From DATBGO01 sp050011895 (GTDB taxonomy: Bacteria > Actinomycetota > Actinomycetes > Streptosporangiales > Streptosporangiaceae): a stretch of DNA of 64,000 nt. The position numbers and the translations under genes were made by a program. The notes beneath the pieces are model-generated. The model made no database searches and had not been told where the DNA came from. It worked only from the letters and a program-made list of their open reading frames with translations. This document shows positions 8,307-16,471 of this stretch, piece after piece (the first letter of the stretch is position 1; each line of letters opens with the position of its first letter). The stretch spans positions 62,001 to 126,000 of the forward strand of contig JBEKIF010000003.1 in the NCBI GenBank assembly GCA_050011895.1, given 5' to 3'.

Positions 8307-9715
8307 GCAGCGACCGATCGTGCCCGGGCATGGATGCCAGCCGTGCGGCCACCGGCGCCAGCACGCCGGATTTCGACACCAGCACGCCGGCCGTGGTGCT
8401 CAAGCTGGACCCGAACGTCATGCACCATGGCGGCCTCGGCGTCATCCGCAGCCTGGGCCGGCTGGGCGTGCCCGTCTACGGCGTGCACGAGGGGCCCCTG
8501 GCGCCAGCCGCGAATTCGGTTTACCTGCGCGGGCGCTGCTTCTGGCAGCCCGATCCCGCGGACCCGGACCGGGTGCTGGCGGGCCTGGGCCAGCTGGCCG
8601 GACACATCGGCCGGCCTGCCGTGCTGCTGCCTACCGACGATGCGGGCGCGATCTTCCTCGCGGAGCACGGCGCGCAGCTACGGCCGCGGTTCCTGTTCGC
8701 TGACCCGCCGGCTGGCCTGCCTCGCCAGGTGGCCGGCAAGTACTCGCTCTACCAGCTCTGCAGCGCACTGGGCGTGCCCTGCCCGCACGCGGCGCTGCCC
8801 GGCTCGCTGGCCCAGGCGCGCGCGTTCGCGGCCGACGCAGGGTTCCCGCTGATTGCCAAGCTCACCACGCCATGGACGCACAGCCGCGGGCTGCGCAGCA
8901 CGTCAGTCATCGCCGACGCCGGGCAGCTGGCAGCCATCTATCAGGAGTGCGCCGGGGCGGGCGTCGGCCTGCTGCTGCAGGAGTTCGTCCCCGGCGGCAG
9001 CGGGCATGACTGGTTCTTCCACGGCTACTGCGACGCTAGCTCCGCCTGCCGGCCGGCGTTCACCGGCGTCAAGGAGCGGTCCTACCCGGCGCACGCCGGA
9101 CTGACCTGCCTCGGCCGCTCCACGCCGAGCGCCGGGCTGCGCGCGGAGGTGGCCAGGCTGCTCACCCGGCTGGGGTACCGCGGAATCCTCGACCTTGACC
9201 TGCGCCTTGACGCCCGGGACGGCCAGTTTAAGCTGCTGGACTTCAATCCCAGGCTCGGCGCTCAATTCCGGCTATTCCGCGACACCGCCGGACTGGACGT
9301 GGCGACAGCCGCCTACCTGGACCTGACCGGGCAGCCCATCCCGTCCGGCGAGCAGGTGGCCGGCCGCGGATTCCTGGTGGAGAACTACGACCCGCTCGGG
9401 GCCCTCCGCTACTGGCGCGACGGCGAACTGAGGCTGGGTTCCTGGCTGGCGTCACTGCGCACCGTGGACGAGACGGCCTGGTTCGCCCGCGATGACTTGC
9501 GGCCCTTCGGGCTGATGTGCGTGCGGATGGGCTGGCGGCTGGCGACCAGGCCGCTGGCCAGGAAGCAGAGTCAGCCGCGCGGGGACGGCTTCCGCTATCG
9601 CAGCGGCCGAGCGGCGGCCCGGCCAGGCCGCGCCCCGAACTCGAGGATCGCCACCATCACCGATATCTCGCGGCCAGCAGTGCCGCAATCTCAGAAGGAG
9701 GGGACACCTGCATGA
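8303..9715 (+). CDS. ATP-grasp carboxylate-amine ligase-like protein
   Basis: 470 residues with an ATP-grasp fold. An N-terminal Rossmann-like part (VVLKLDPNVMHHGGLGVIRSLGRLGVPVYGV) is followed by the central domain with PLIAKLTTPW and LLLQEFVPGG (nucleotide binding), and the metal-binding LDFNPRLGAQFRLF near residue 312. Such enzymes join a carboxylate to an amine through an acyl phosphate; this group is nearest to D-aspartate-ligase/PylC-like proteins. The GTG start overlaps a mini-ORF stop. The 3' end overlaps the FAD oxidoreductase start (ATGA at 9712), so the two are probably made together and may modify the same molecule. Substrates unknown. Confidence 0.85.
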   Translation: MSSDRSCPGMDASRAATGASTPDFDTSTPAVVLKLDPNVMHHGGLGVIRSLGRLGVPVYGVHEGPLAPAANSVYLRGRCFWQPDPADPDRVLAGLGQLAGHIGRPAVLLPTDDAGAIFLAEHGAQLRPRFLFADPPAGLPRQVAGKYSLYQLCSALGVPCPHAALPGSLAQARAFAADAGFPLIAKLTTPWTHSRGLRSTSVIADAGQLAAIYQECAGAGVGLLLQEFVPGGSGHDWFFHGYCDASSACRPAFTGVKERSYPAHAGLTCLGRSTPSAGLRAEVARLLTRLGYRGILDLDLRLDARDGQFKLLDFNPRLGAQFRLFRDTAGLDVATAAYLDLTGQPIPSGEQVAGRGFLVENYDPLGALRYWRDGELRLGSWLASLRTVDETAWFARDDLRPFGLMCVRMGWRLATRPLARKQSQPRGDGFRYRSGRAAARPGRAPNSRIATITDISRPAVPQSQKEGTPA

Positions 9716-10947
9716 GCGATGCCGTGGACGTGGCCATCGTCGGAGCCGGACCGTACGGCCTCTCGCTAGCCGCGCATCTGCGCGGGACGGGCGTCAGCTT
9801 CCGCCAGTTCGGGCTGCCGATGCAGCTGTGGCGGGCGGCAATGCCCAGCGGGATGTTCCTCAAGTCACAGGGCTTTGCCTGCAACCTGTCGGACCCGCGG
9901 GGAACCCACACCCTGGAAGCCTTCTGCAAGGCGACCGGCCGGCCCTACGCGAGCTATGGCCAGCCGGTACCGCTGAGCACATTTGTCAGCTACGGCCAGT
10001 GGTTCTGTGCCGAGTTCCTGCCCGACCTGGAAGAAGTGCTGGTCAGCGACATTGCCGCCGGGCCTGACGGGTTCCAGCTGACCCTGGCCAGCTCCGAGCG
10101 AGTGCAGGCCCGCCAAGTGGTGGTAGCTGCGGGCGTCGAGCATTTCGCCAGTGTTCCCGAGCCATTCTCGGCCCTGCCGTCCTCCGCCTGCACGCACACG
10201 TCTGCGCACCGCGACCTGGCGGGCTTCCGCGGCCAGGATGTGCTGGTGGTCGGCGCGGGCCAGTCGGCGCTTGAGACGGCTGCGCTGTTGCACGAGAACG
10301 GGGCAGCCGTCCAGGTGCTCGCCAGGGAAGGCAAGCTGGCCTGGAACGGCGAGCCGCTGGCGCCGGACCGGCCGCTATCGGAGCGGCTGCGGGAGCCCGA
10401 GGCCGGGCTCGGTTCGGGCTGGGGCACCTGGTTCTACTCCAACCATCCGGACCTGTTCCGGCACCTGCCGAAGTCCACCAGGGTCTACCGGGCCCGCTCC
10501 GCGCTCGGTCCGGCCGGCGCATGCTGGCTGCGCAGCCGGGTCGAAGGCCAGTTCCCGGTGCACACCAGCCAGTCGGTGACGTGGGCGAAGGCGGAGGACA
10601 CGCGCGTGCGCCTGGGCGTGACCAGCGGCGACGGATCGACCCGCGAGCTGGCCGCCGATCACCTCATCGCGGGCACCGGTTACCGCACCGACCTGGCCCG
10701 GCTGCCGTTCCTCGGCGACCAGCTGCGGTCGCAGCTGCGGACGCTGGCCGGGAGCCCGGTGGTGGGCAGCGGATATCAGTCGTCGGTTCCCGGCCTCTAC
10801 TTCATCGGCCCGGCGGTGGCCCCCTCCATGGGGCCGGTGATGCGATTCGTCTTCGGCTCCGCGCACGCGGCGAAGGCCGTGACGCGCCAGCTGGCCGGCA
10901 CGGCGAGCCGGCGATCGCAGGCGGCGGCCGTGCCGGCAGGCAGGTGA
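9712..10947 (+). CDS. FAD/NAD(P)-binding monooxygenase-like oxidoreductase
   Basis: 411 residues. The ATG at 9712 has an aaggagg about 12 nt upstream and overlaps the ATP-grasp stop; the frame is open further upstream, but that part is a shadow. The FAD-binding GAGPYGLSLAAHL comes at the N-terminus. A second Rossmann motif VVGAGQSALETAALL is near the middle, and LIAGTGYRTDL (the ATG-like motif of N-hydroxylating and flavin monooxygenases) comes later. GLYFIGPAVAPSMGPVMRFVFG closes the FAD site. It is most like SidA/IucD/FMO-type enzymes that hydroxylate amines, but the substrate is not evident. Confidence 0.85.
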   Translation: MSDAVDVAIVGAGPYGLSLAAHLRGTGVSFRQFGLPMQLWRAAMPSGMFLKSQGFACNLSDPRGTHTLEAFCKATGRPYASYGQPVPLSTFVSYGQWFCAEFLPDLEEVLVSDIAAGPDGFQLTLASSERVQARQVVVAAGVEHFASVPEPFSALPSSACTHTSAHRDLAGFRGQDVLVVGAGQSALETAALLHENGAAVQVLAREGKLAWNGEPLAPDRPLSERLREPEAGLGSGWGTWFYSNHPDLFRHLPKSTRVYRARSALGPAGACWLRSRVEGQFPVHTSQSVTWAKAEDTRVRLGVTSGDGSTRELAADHLIAGTGYRTDLARLPFLGDQLRSQLRTLAGSPVVGSGYQSSVPGLYFIGPAVAPSMGPVMRFVFGSAHAAKAVTRQLAGTASRRSQAAAVPAGR

Positions 10948-10949
10948 CG

Positions 10950-11072
10950 ATGCGCGAACCTGGCTCCTGCCGCTGCGCTACCAGGGTGCCGAGAGACGCA
11001 GTTTCAGCACACCCACGGGTCGCGGCGAATCCCGCTGAATCCCCCGAATTTTTAACTCCTGAGGGAGCATAG
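10950..11072 (+). CDS. possible 40-residue ORF filling the gap before the dehydrogenase gene
   Basis: ATG two nt after the oxidoreductase stop, preceded by ggcaggcagg; TAG three nt before the next ATG. It has several Cys, Pro and Ala residues and no recognisable domain. Frames of this length are common by chance in GC-rich DNA, so this is only a candidate. Confidence 0.25.
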   Translation: MREPGSCRCATRVPRDAVSAHPRVAANPAESPEFLTPEGA

Positions 11073-11075
11073 CCA

Positions 11076-12440
11076 ATGTCCGAGCGCAGTTTGTCGCTTG
11101 CGGTGAACGGGCGTGAGTACCAGCTGACCAGCAGGCTGACGCTTTACCGGGCACCCGGGCCGCCCGGCGCCGGCGATGCGGCCGGCACCTCGTCGGTAGC
11201 GATCGTCGGGCTCGGGTATGTGGGGCTGCCGACAGCGGTCGCCCTGCACGGCCGGTGCAAGCGGATCATCGGCATCGATCTCAGCCAGCAGCGGCTGGCT
11301 GAGATCGCCGCGGGAAAGGCCGATCTCACCGGCCCGGACCAGGCGGAACTCGGGGCGGCGCTGGCCGACGGTTCCCTTGAGCTGACCGCCGACCCGACAG
11401 CTGTCAAGGCCGCTGACGCTGTGATCATCTGTGTGCCGACGCCGGTGGATGCACAGTACGTCCCGGATCTCAGCGCCTTGCGCGGCGCCTGCGCGAGCGT
11501 GGTCGCGCACGCCCGGCCGGGGCAGACGATTATTCTGACGTCCACGACGTATGCGGGCACGACGCGGGAACTGCTGGCCGAGCCGCTGGGCCGGCGCGGG
11601 CTGCGGGTCGGCACCGATGTGTTCGTGGCGTTCTGCCCGGAGCGGATCGACCCAGGCAACTTCGACCACCTGCAGCGGGAGACGCCGCGGGTGGTCGGCG
11701 GGATCACTCCGGCGTGCACGGAGCACGCAGCGATGACCATCGGCCAGCTGACTGATGCGGTGTACCTGCTGAGCTCGCCGGAGGCCGCCGAGGCAACGAA
11801 GCTGTACGAGAACATCTTCCGAGCCGTATCGCTGGCCCTGGCCAACGAGTTCGCTGACGCGTGCGGGGCGCTGAACCTGGATCCGGTTGAGGTCACCCTG
11901 GCCGCGGGGACCAAGCCCTATGGCTTCCTCGGCGCGCTGCCCGGCCCTGGCGTGGGCGGGCACTGCATCCCGTGCGACCCGCATTACCTGCTCTGGCAGC
12001 TCAGCAAGCAGGGACGGCAGTCCCCGCTGATCGAGCAGACGATGAAGTCGATCAGCATGCGGCCGTCCAGGGTCGCCGAACGGGCCGCCGAGGTGCTCGC
12101 TGCCCAGGGCCGGACGCTGACCGGCGCCGCAGTGATCGTGGTCGGCGCCAGTTATAAGGCTGGGGTGCAGGACCTGCGGGAATCTCCTGCGCTCGGGCTC
12201 ATTGCCCGGCTGCTCGACGCTGGCGCCTCGGTCGACTATTACGACCCGCTGATACCGCATCTCCGGCTGCCGGACGGGCGGGAGGTGCACAGCCATAGTG
12301 CGCCGGGCGGCTGCCGCTGGGATCTGGTCATCGTGCACACGATCCATCCGGGCGTGGACTACTCGTGGGTCGGCGACTGCCCGCGAGTACTCGATGCCAC
12401 CTACCAGTTCGATGCCGCACCGCATCGCACGGTCGTCTGA
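11076..12440 (+). CDS. UDP-glucose/GDP-mannose dehydrogenase family nucleotide-sugar dehydrogenase
   Basis: NAD-dependent four-electron oxidation of a UDP-hexose or UDP-HexNAc to the uronic acid. 454 residues: Rossmann motif VAIVGLGYVGLP from about residue 41, CVPTPVD, TYAGTT, FCPERIDPG, the central SPEAAEATKLYENIFRAVSLALANE helix, catalytic C297 in GVGGHCIPCDP, and the C-terminal UDP-binding domain (VVGASYKAGVQDLRESPAL). The WbpA/WecC-like features suggest a UDP-N-acetylhexosamine substrate, by inference. An unusual tail of about 40 residues precedes the Rossmann fold. The ATG has gagggag upstream. Confidence 0.9.
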   Translation: MSERSLSLAVNGREYQLTSRLTLYRAPGPPGAGDAAGTSSVAIVGLGYVGLPTAVALHGRCKRIIGIDLSQQRLAEIAAGKADLTGPDQAELGAALADGSLELTADPTAVKAADAVIICVPTPVDAQYVPDLSALRGACASVVAHARPGQTIILTSTTYAGTTRELLAEPLGRRGLRVGTDVFVAFCPERIDPGNFDHLQRETPRVVGGITPACTEHAAMTIGQLTDAVYLLSSPEAAEATKLYENIFRAVSLALANEFADACGALNLDPVEVTLAAGTKPYGFLGALPGPGVGGHCIPCDPHYLLWQLSKQGRQSPLIEQTMKSISMRPSRVAERAAEVLAAQGRTLTGAAVIVVGASYKAGVQDLRESPALGLIARLLDAGASVDYYDPLIPHLRLPDGREVHSHSAPGGCRWDLVIVHTIHPGVDYSWVGDCPRVLDATYQFDAAPHRTVV

Positions 12441-12521
12441 TCATGGCCGCCAAGGCCGGCCGGCCAGCGCGGGCCGGCCGCCCGGCCCGGGCCTGACGGC
12501 CTGGCCAGGGGGGAGAAATCG

Positions 12522-12641
12522 ATGACAGCCGCCGCAGAAACTGGCCGGGCGCGGGTGACCGTTAGCGGCCCAGGCATGCGTCCGGAGTATCCGCCGACCG
12601 GGCGCCTGCCAGTCGGCATCGCGGTGCGAGCGCTCCGGTGA
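12522..12641 (+). CDS. 39-residue mini-ORF overlapping the sugar transferase start
   Basis: ATG at 12522 is preceded by aggggggag at ideal spacing. The 39-residue frame ends in TGA at 12639-12641, overlapping the GTG of the next gene as GTGA. That GTG has no Shine-Dalgarno. No domain recognised; the product is basic (ends AVRALR). Best read as a translationally coupled leader, possibly also a small protein. Confidence 0.4.
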   Translation: MTAAAETGRARVTVSGPGMRPEYPPTGRLPVGIAVRALR

Positions 12642-14062
12642 CTACGGCATCGACGGCGCCGCTAGCGATGCCGACGCCGCCAGGCGCCGCCCGGAATGAT
12701 CTTGCCGAGCCAGCCGCTGGCGCCGGGCCCGGCCTGTCGCCGGGACGGCGGGCCCTGCTGGCCGCCGTGCTGCCCGGCGCCGATGTCCTGGCGCTGGCCG
12801 CGGCGGCCGGAGTGTTCTGGGCCGTGATCGGGCGGCCCGGCTGGCCGGAAGCCGGCTATTGCTGCGCCGCGCTGGTCGCGCTCTCCGTGAGCGGACTGCA
12901 CCGGCTGCGCATCTGCCTGCGGATGTCGGACCAGACTGGCCGCATCCTTGCGGCCGTCCTTGGTCCGGTGCTCATCCTGCTGCCGTCGGTGCCCGGCCCG
13001 GACGCGCTGCGCCTCGTCCTGTGGTCAGCCGGGCTTGTGCTGGCGGCCAGGGCCGCGGCCTGCACCGCGCTGCGTGCTGCCCGGCGCCGGGGTCACCTAG
13101 CCGAACCGGCGCTGCTGGTCGGTGCGGGCCAGACCGGTCAGCGGCTCGCCGCCCTGCTGCGCGAGCACCCAGAGCTCGGCCTGCGGCCGCGGGGCTACCT
13201 CGACGTTGCCTCGCTGGCAGCCGGGCTGGACCTGCCGGTCCTTGGTCAGCCCGGCGAGCTCGCGGAGGTGGTCGCGGGGCACGGCATCGGGCGGGTCGTC
13301 GTGTGCTTTCCCGGCGGCCGGGACGAGGACATGGTCACCGTGCTGCGGCAGTGCCGGAGCCTGGGCGTGGACACCTGCGTGGTGCCGCGGCTGCACGAGA
13401 TAGCCGCCGCGGTGCCCCGCGCCTGCCTGGATGAGATCTGGGGCATTCCGCTGGTGCCGCTGCGGCCCGGCCACGGGATCGTAGCCACAGCGCTCAAGCG
13501 CACGTTCGACATTGCCGGGGCTGCCGTCCTCCTTGCGCTGGCCGCCCCGCTGCTGGCCGTGCTCGCCCTGATGATCAAGCTGGGAAACACCGGTCCCGTA
13601 TTGTTCCGCCAGGTCCGGGTCGTCGGGACCGCCAGGCTCGCCAAGATCCTCAAGCTGCGGACCATGGCCGAGCGCAGCAACTCGGATACGTGCTGGGTGG
13701 TGCCGACATTCGAGCTCACCCCGCTGGCCCGCTGGCTGCGCAGCACGCATCTGGACGAGCTTCCGCAGCTGGTCAACGTGCTGCACGGGGATATGTCGCT
13801 AGTCGGGCCGCGGCCCGAGCGCCCCTATTTCACCGAGCGGCTCGGGCGCGAGATTCCCCGCTACGACGACCGGCACCGGATGCGCAGCGGGCTCACCGGC
13901 TGGGCTCAGGTACACGGCCTGCATGGCGACACCTCTGTCCACGAGCGGGTGCGCCTCGACAACGCCTACATCGAGAACTGGTCGATCTGGCTCGACGCCG
14001 TGATTCTGGCCGCGACCTTCACCTCCCTCCTCGGCCTGCGCCGGCCGGGCAAGGCCCGGTGA
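12638..14062 (+). CDS. exopolysaccharide polyprenyl-phosphate sugar-1-phosphate transferase (initiating enzyme)
   Basis: Starts repeat-unit assembly by moving a sugar-1-phosphate from a UDP-sugar to undecaprenyl phosphate at the inner membrane face. 474 residues: about four N-terminal hydrophobic helices (residues 38-150), a CoA-binding-like Rossmann domain (LLVGAGQTGQRLAALL), then a bacterial sugar transferase domain with KRTFDIAGA, a re-entrant hydrophobic helix, LFRQVRVVG, LKLRTM and the catalytic DELPQLVNVLHGDMSLVGPRPERP. Ends GLTGWAQVHG...DNAYIENWSIWLD as in WbaP/CpsE-like enzymes. GTG start inside the GTGA overlap with the upstream mini-ORF. Confidence 0.93.
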   Translation: MTTASTAPLAMPTPPGAARNDLAEPAAGAGPGLSPGRRALLAAVLPGADVLALAAAAGVFWAVIGRPGWPEAGYCCAALVALSVSGLHRLRICLRMSDQTGRILAAVLGPVLILLPSVPGPDALRLVLWSAGLVLAARAAACTALRAARRRGHLAEPALLVGAGQTGQRLAALLREHPELGLRPRGYLDVASLAAGLDLPVLGQPGELAEVVAGHGIGRVVVCFPGGRDEDMVTVLRQCRSLGVDTCVVPRLHEIAAAVPRACLDEIWGIPLVPLRPGHGIVATALKRTFDIAGAAVLLALAAPLLAVLALMIKLGNTGPVLFRQVRVVGTARLAKILKLRTMAERSNSDTCWVVPTFELTPLARWLRSTHLDELPQLVNVLHGDMSLVGPRPERPYFTERLGREIPRYDDRHRMRSGLTGWAQVHGLHGDTSVHERVRLDNAYIENWSIWLDAVILAATFTSLLGLRRPGKAR

Positions 14063-14066
14063 GCAG

Positions 14067-14207
14067 ATGGAGCAGTTCCCGGGATCGGACATGACAGTCA
14101 CCGAGGAATACGACCTGCGCGCGCTGACGGGCCGGTTGCCGTCAGCTCGCGCCTGCTACTGGATCGGGCAGCCCGCCGTCGGCGCTGCCGGAAAGGACCT
14201 GCCTTGA
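14067..14207 (+). CDS. possible 46-residue ORF overlapping the GT4 start
   Basis: ATG at 14067 (or 14091), 4 nt after the transferase stop; TGA at 14205-14207 overlaps the TTG of the glycosyltransferase (TTGA). Here the downstream gene has its own Shine-Dalgarno (ggaaagga), so coupling is not required and the frame may be accidental. Confidence 0.2.
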   Translation: MEQFPGSDMTVTEEYDLRALTGRLPSARACYWIGQPAVGAAGKDLP

Positions 14208-15472
14208 AGGTTCTGCACGTCATCACCGGACTGGGGGTCGGTGGCGCGGAGATGCAGCTACGCTCAGCTCTCCAGCACACCCGGCATGAGTGCGACGTGG
14301 TGACGCTTTACAACCCGGGGCCGGTCGCGGAAATGATCCGCGGCGACGGTGCCCGGGTTGGTGATCTGGGCATGACGCGCAACACGCAGCTGCGGGCGCT
14401 GTGGGAGCTGCGCCGGATCATCCGGGCCGGCGGTTATGACGTCGTGCACTGCCACCTGTACCGGTCGCAGGTCTACGGGCGGACGGCCGCGTGGCTGGCT
14501 GCCGTCCCGGTCGTGGTGAGCACCGAGCACTCGATCGGCGAGACGCACCTGGAGCGCCGGAAGATGACGGCGGGGGTCCGGGCACTGTATCTGGCCACCG
14601 AGCGGCTCTCCGACGCGACGATCGCGGTGTCGGAGACGGTCCGGGACCGGATGATCAACTGGGGCGTCCGGGACTCCCGGATCGTCGTCATCCCCAACGG
14701 CGTCGATCTGGGCCGGGTCGCGTTCGATCCCGCGGCGCGGGCCAGGATCCGCGCGGAGCTGGGCATCGGCGCCGACGACTACGTGCTAGGCGTCCTGGGC
14801 CGCCTGGACCCGAACAAGCAGTTCAATCTTGTCATCGAGGCCGCTGCCCCGCTGCTGGGCGACAACACCAAACTGCTGGTGGTCGGCAAGGGCGATGAGC
14901 GGTCGCGCCTGGAAGAGGTGGCAGCCCGGTGCGAGGTGACCGGGCGGGTGATCTTCGCAGGGGAACGCCACGACGTCGCGGCGATGCTGTCGGCGATGGA
15001 CCTGTTCGTCGCCTCCTCAGCGCAGGAGACGTTCGGCCTGTCGGTGCTTGAGGCGCTCGCCAACGGCGTTCCCGTCCTGTACACGACCTGCCCCGCCCTG
15101 ACCGGGCTGGAAGTGAGCAGGGCGCTGCAGGTACCGTCCACCGTCCCCGGCATCCGGGCGGCCATGGCCGACGAGGTACGTGCCGGGCAGCGTGACCGGC
15201 TGCCCGAGCCCGCCATCGAGAAGGCGTACGGCATCAGCGCTGTCACCAATCGAATTGACGACCTCTACGATCAGCTCGCGGCGCGCCGCAGCTGGCGCAC
15301 CCTGGCCGCCCGGCTGCGCCGGCCCGCGGTCGCCGGACGCGGGCCGGCGCCCAGCACGGCCAGCCTGCCGCCGCGGGATGAACTAGCCAGCGCGGCGGCC
15401 GCCGGGCCGGCGCCGGTCAGCACGCCGGCCAGCCCGGCGCCATTGCCATTGCCAGTGAAGGGTGAGCGATGA
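14204..15472 (+). CDS. GT4 family glycosyltransferase
   Basis: Retaining GT-B glycosyltransferase, probably adding a sugar to the lipid-linked intermediate. 422 residues. N-terminal acceptor domain MKVLHVITGLGVGGAEMQL, then GVPNG-like VVIPNGVDL, the donor-domain opening VLGVLGRLDPNKQF, and the EX7E-type SAQETFGLSVLEALANGVPVL. The TTG start has ggaaagga upstream and fits the family N-terminus. The last 60 residues are Ala/Pro rich. The gene ends in an ATGA overlap with the epimerase gene. Confidence 0.93.
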   Translation: MKVLHVITGLGVGGAEMQLRSALQHTRHECDVVTLYNPGPVAEMIRGDGARVGDLGMTRNTQLRALWELRRIIRAGGYDVVHCHLYRSQVYGRTAAWLAAVPVVVSTEHSIGETHLERRKMTAGVRALYLATERLSDATIAVSETVRDRMINWGVRDSRIVVIPNGVDLGRVAFDPAARARIRAELGIGADDYVLGVLGRLDPNKQFNLVIEAAAPLLGDNTKLLVVGKGDERSRLEEVAARCEVTGRVIFAGERHDVAAMLSAMDLFVASSAQETFGLSVLEALANGVPVLYTTCPALTGLEVSRALQVPSTVPGIRAAMADEVRAGQRDRLPEPAIEKAYGISAVTNRIDDLYDQLAARRSWRTLAARLRRPAVAGRGPAPSTASLPPRDELASAAAAGPAPVSTPASPAPLPLPVKGER

Positions 15473-16455
15473 GGGTCTTCGTCACCGGCGCCGCCGGGTT
15501 CATCGGATCGCATTTGGTCGAGGCCCTGCTAGCAGCGGGGAACGAGGTGACCGGGCTTGATGATCTGAGCACCGGGCGGGTGGAGAACCTGCCCGCGGTC
15601 ACCCGGGACCCGGGATTCCGGCTCGTGCAGGGCTCGATCCTGGACCAGGGCCTGGTAACTGACCTGACCGCCGGATGTGACCAGGTCTACCATCTGGCCG
15701 CTGCTGTCGGCTCGTTCGTCATTCGCGACCGGACGCTGGAGAGCCTGCGCACCAATATCCACGGCACCGAGAACGTCGTCGACGCCGCTGCCCGGCATGG
15801 CGCAGTCCTGCTTGCCGCATCCACCAGCGAGATCTACGGCAAGAACCCCAAGACTGGCCTGTGTGAGGATGACGACCGCATCATCGGCTCCCCGCTGAAG
15901 TCCCGCTGGAGTTATGCCGAAGCCAAGGCGATTGATGAGAGCCTGATCGACGCGTACTGCCGTGAGCGCGGCCTGCGCGCCGTTATCATCAGGTTCTTCA
16001 ATACCGTCGGCCCGCGGCAGACCGGCCGCTACGGCATGGTGATACCGCGGTTCACCCGGCAGGCTCTCGACGGTAAGACGCTGACCGTGTTCGGCACCGG
16101 CGAGCAGATCAGGTGCTTCTGCCACGTGCTGGATGTCATCCCGGCGCTCACTCGGCTGATGGCCACCCCGGCCGCCTATGGCCGGGCCGTCAATCTCGGC
16201 AACGACCAGCCGGTCTCCATCAACGGCCTGGCCCAGCGGATCATCGCCGCAACGGGGTCGAGCAGCACCATCAGCCACACGCCTTACCTCGACGCCTACG
16301 GGCCCGGCTACGAGGACATGCAGCGCCGGATCCCAGATTGCACGCTGGCGAATAAGCTCGTCGGGTTCGCGCCGCAGCGGACCCTCGATGACGTCATCCG
16401 TTCGGTCATCGAAGATCAGGAGGCTAGCCAGCCTTTTGCAGCCGCCGCCTCATGA
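15469..16455 (+). CDS. NAD-dependent sugar epimerase/dehydratase
   Basis: Extended short-chain dehydrogenase of 328 residues acting on a nucleotide sugar. NAD site GAAGFIGSHL at residues 7-16, SGRVENL-type loop, YHLAAAVGS, TSEIYG and the catalytic pair in SYAEAK; FFNTVGPRQTG and RCFCHVLD are typical of UDP-glucuronate decarboxylase/UDP-GlcNAc 4-epimerase-like enzymes. Overlaps the GT4 stop as ATGA. It probably adjusts the sugar produced by the nearby dehydrogenase; exact substrate unknown. Confidence 0.92.
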   Translation: MRVFVTGAAGFIGSHLVEALLAAGNEVTGLDDLSTGRVENLPAVTRDPGFRLVQGSILDQGLVTDLTAGCDQVYHLAAAVGSFVIRDRTLESLRTNIHGTENVVDAAARHGAVLLAASTSEIYGKNPKTGLCEDDDRIIGSPLKSRWSYAEAKAIDESLIDAYCRERGLRAVIIRFFNTVGPRQTGRYGMVIPRFTRQALDGKTLTVFGTGEQIRCFCHVLDVIPALTRLMATPAAYGRAVNLGNDQPVSINGLAQRIIAATGSSSTISHTPYLDAYGPGYEDMQRRIPDCTLANKLVGFAPQRTLDDVIRSVIEDQEASQPFAAAAS

Positions 16456-16471
16456 TCGCAGGACCACCCCG

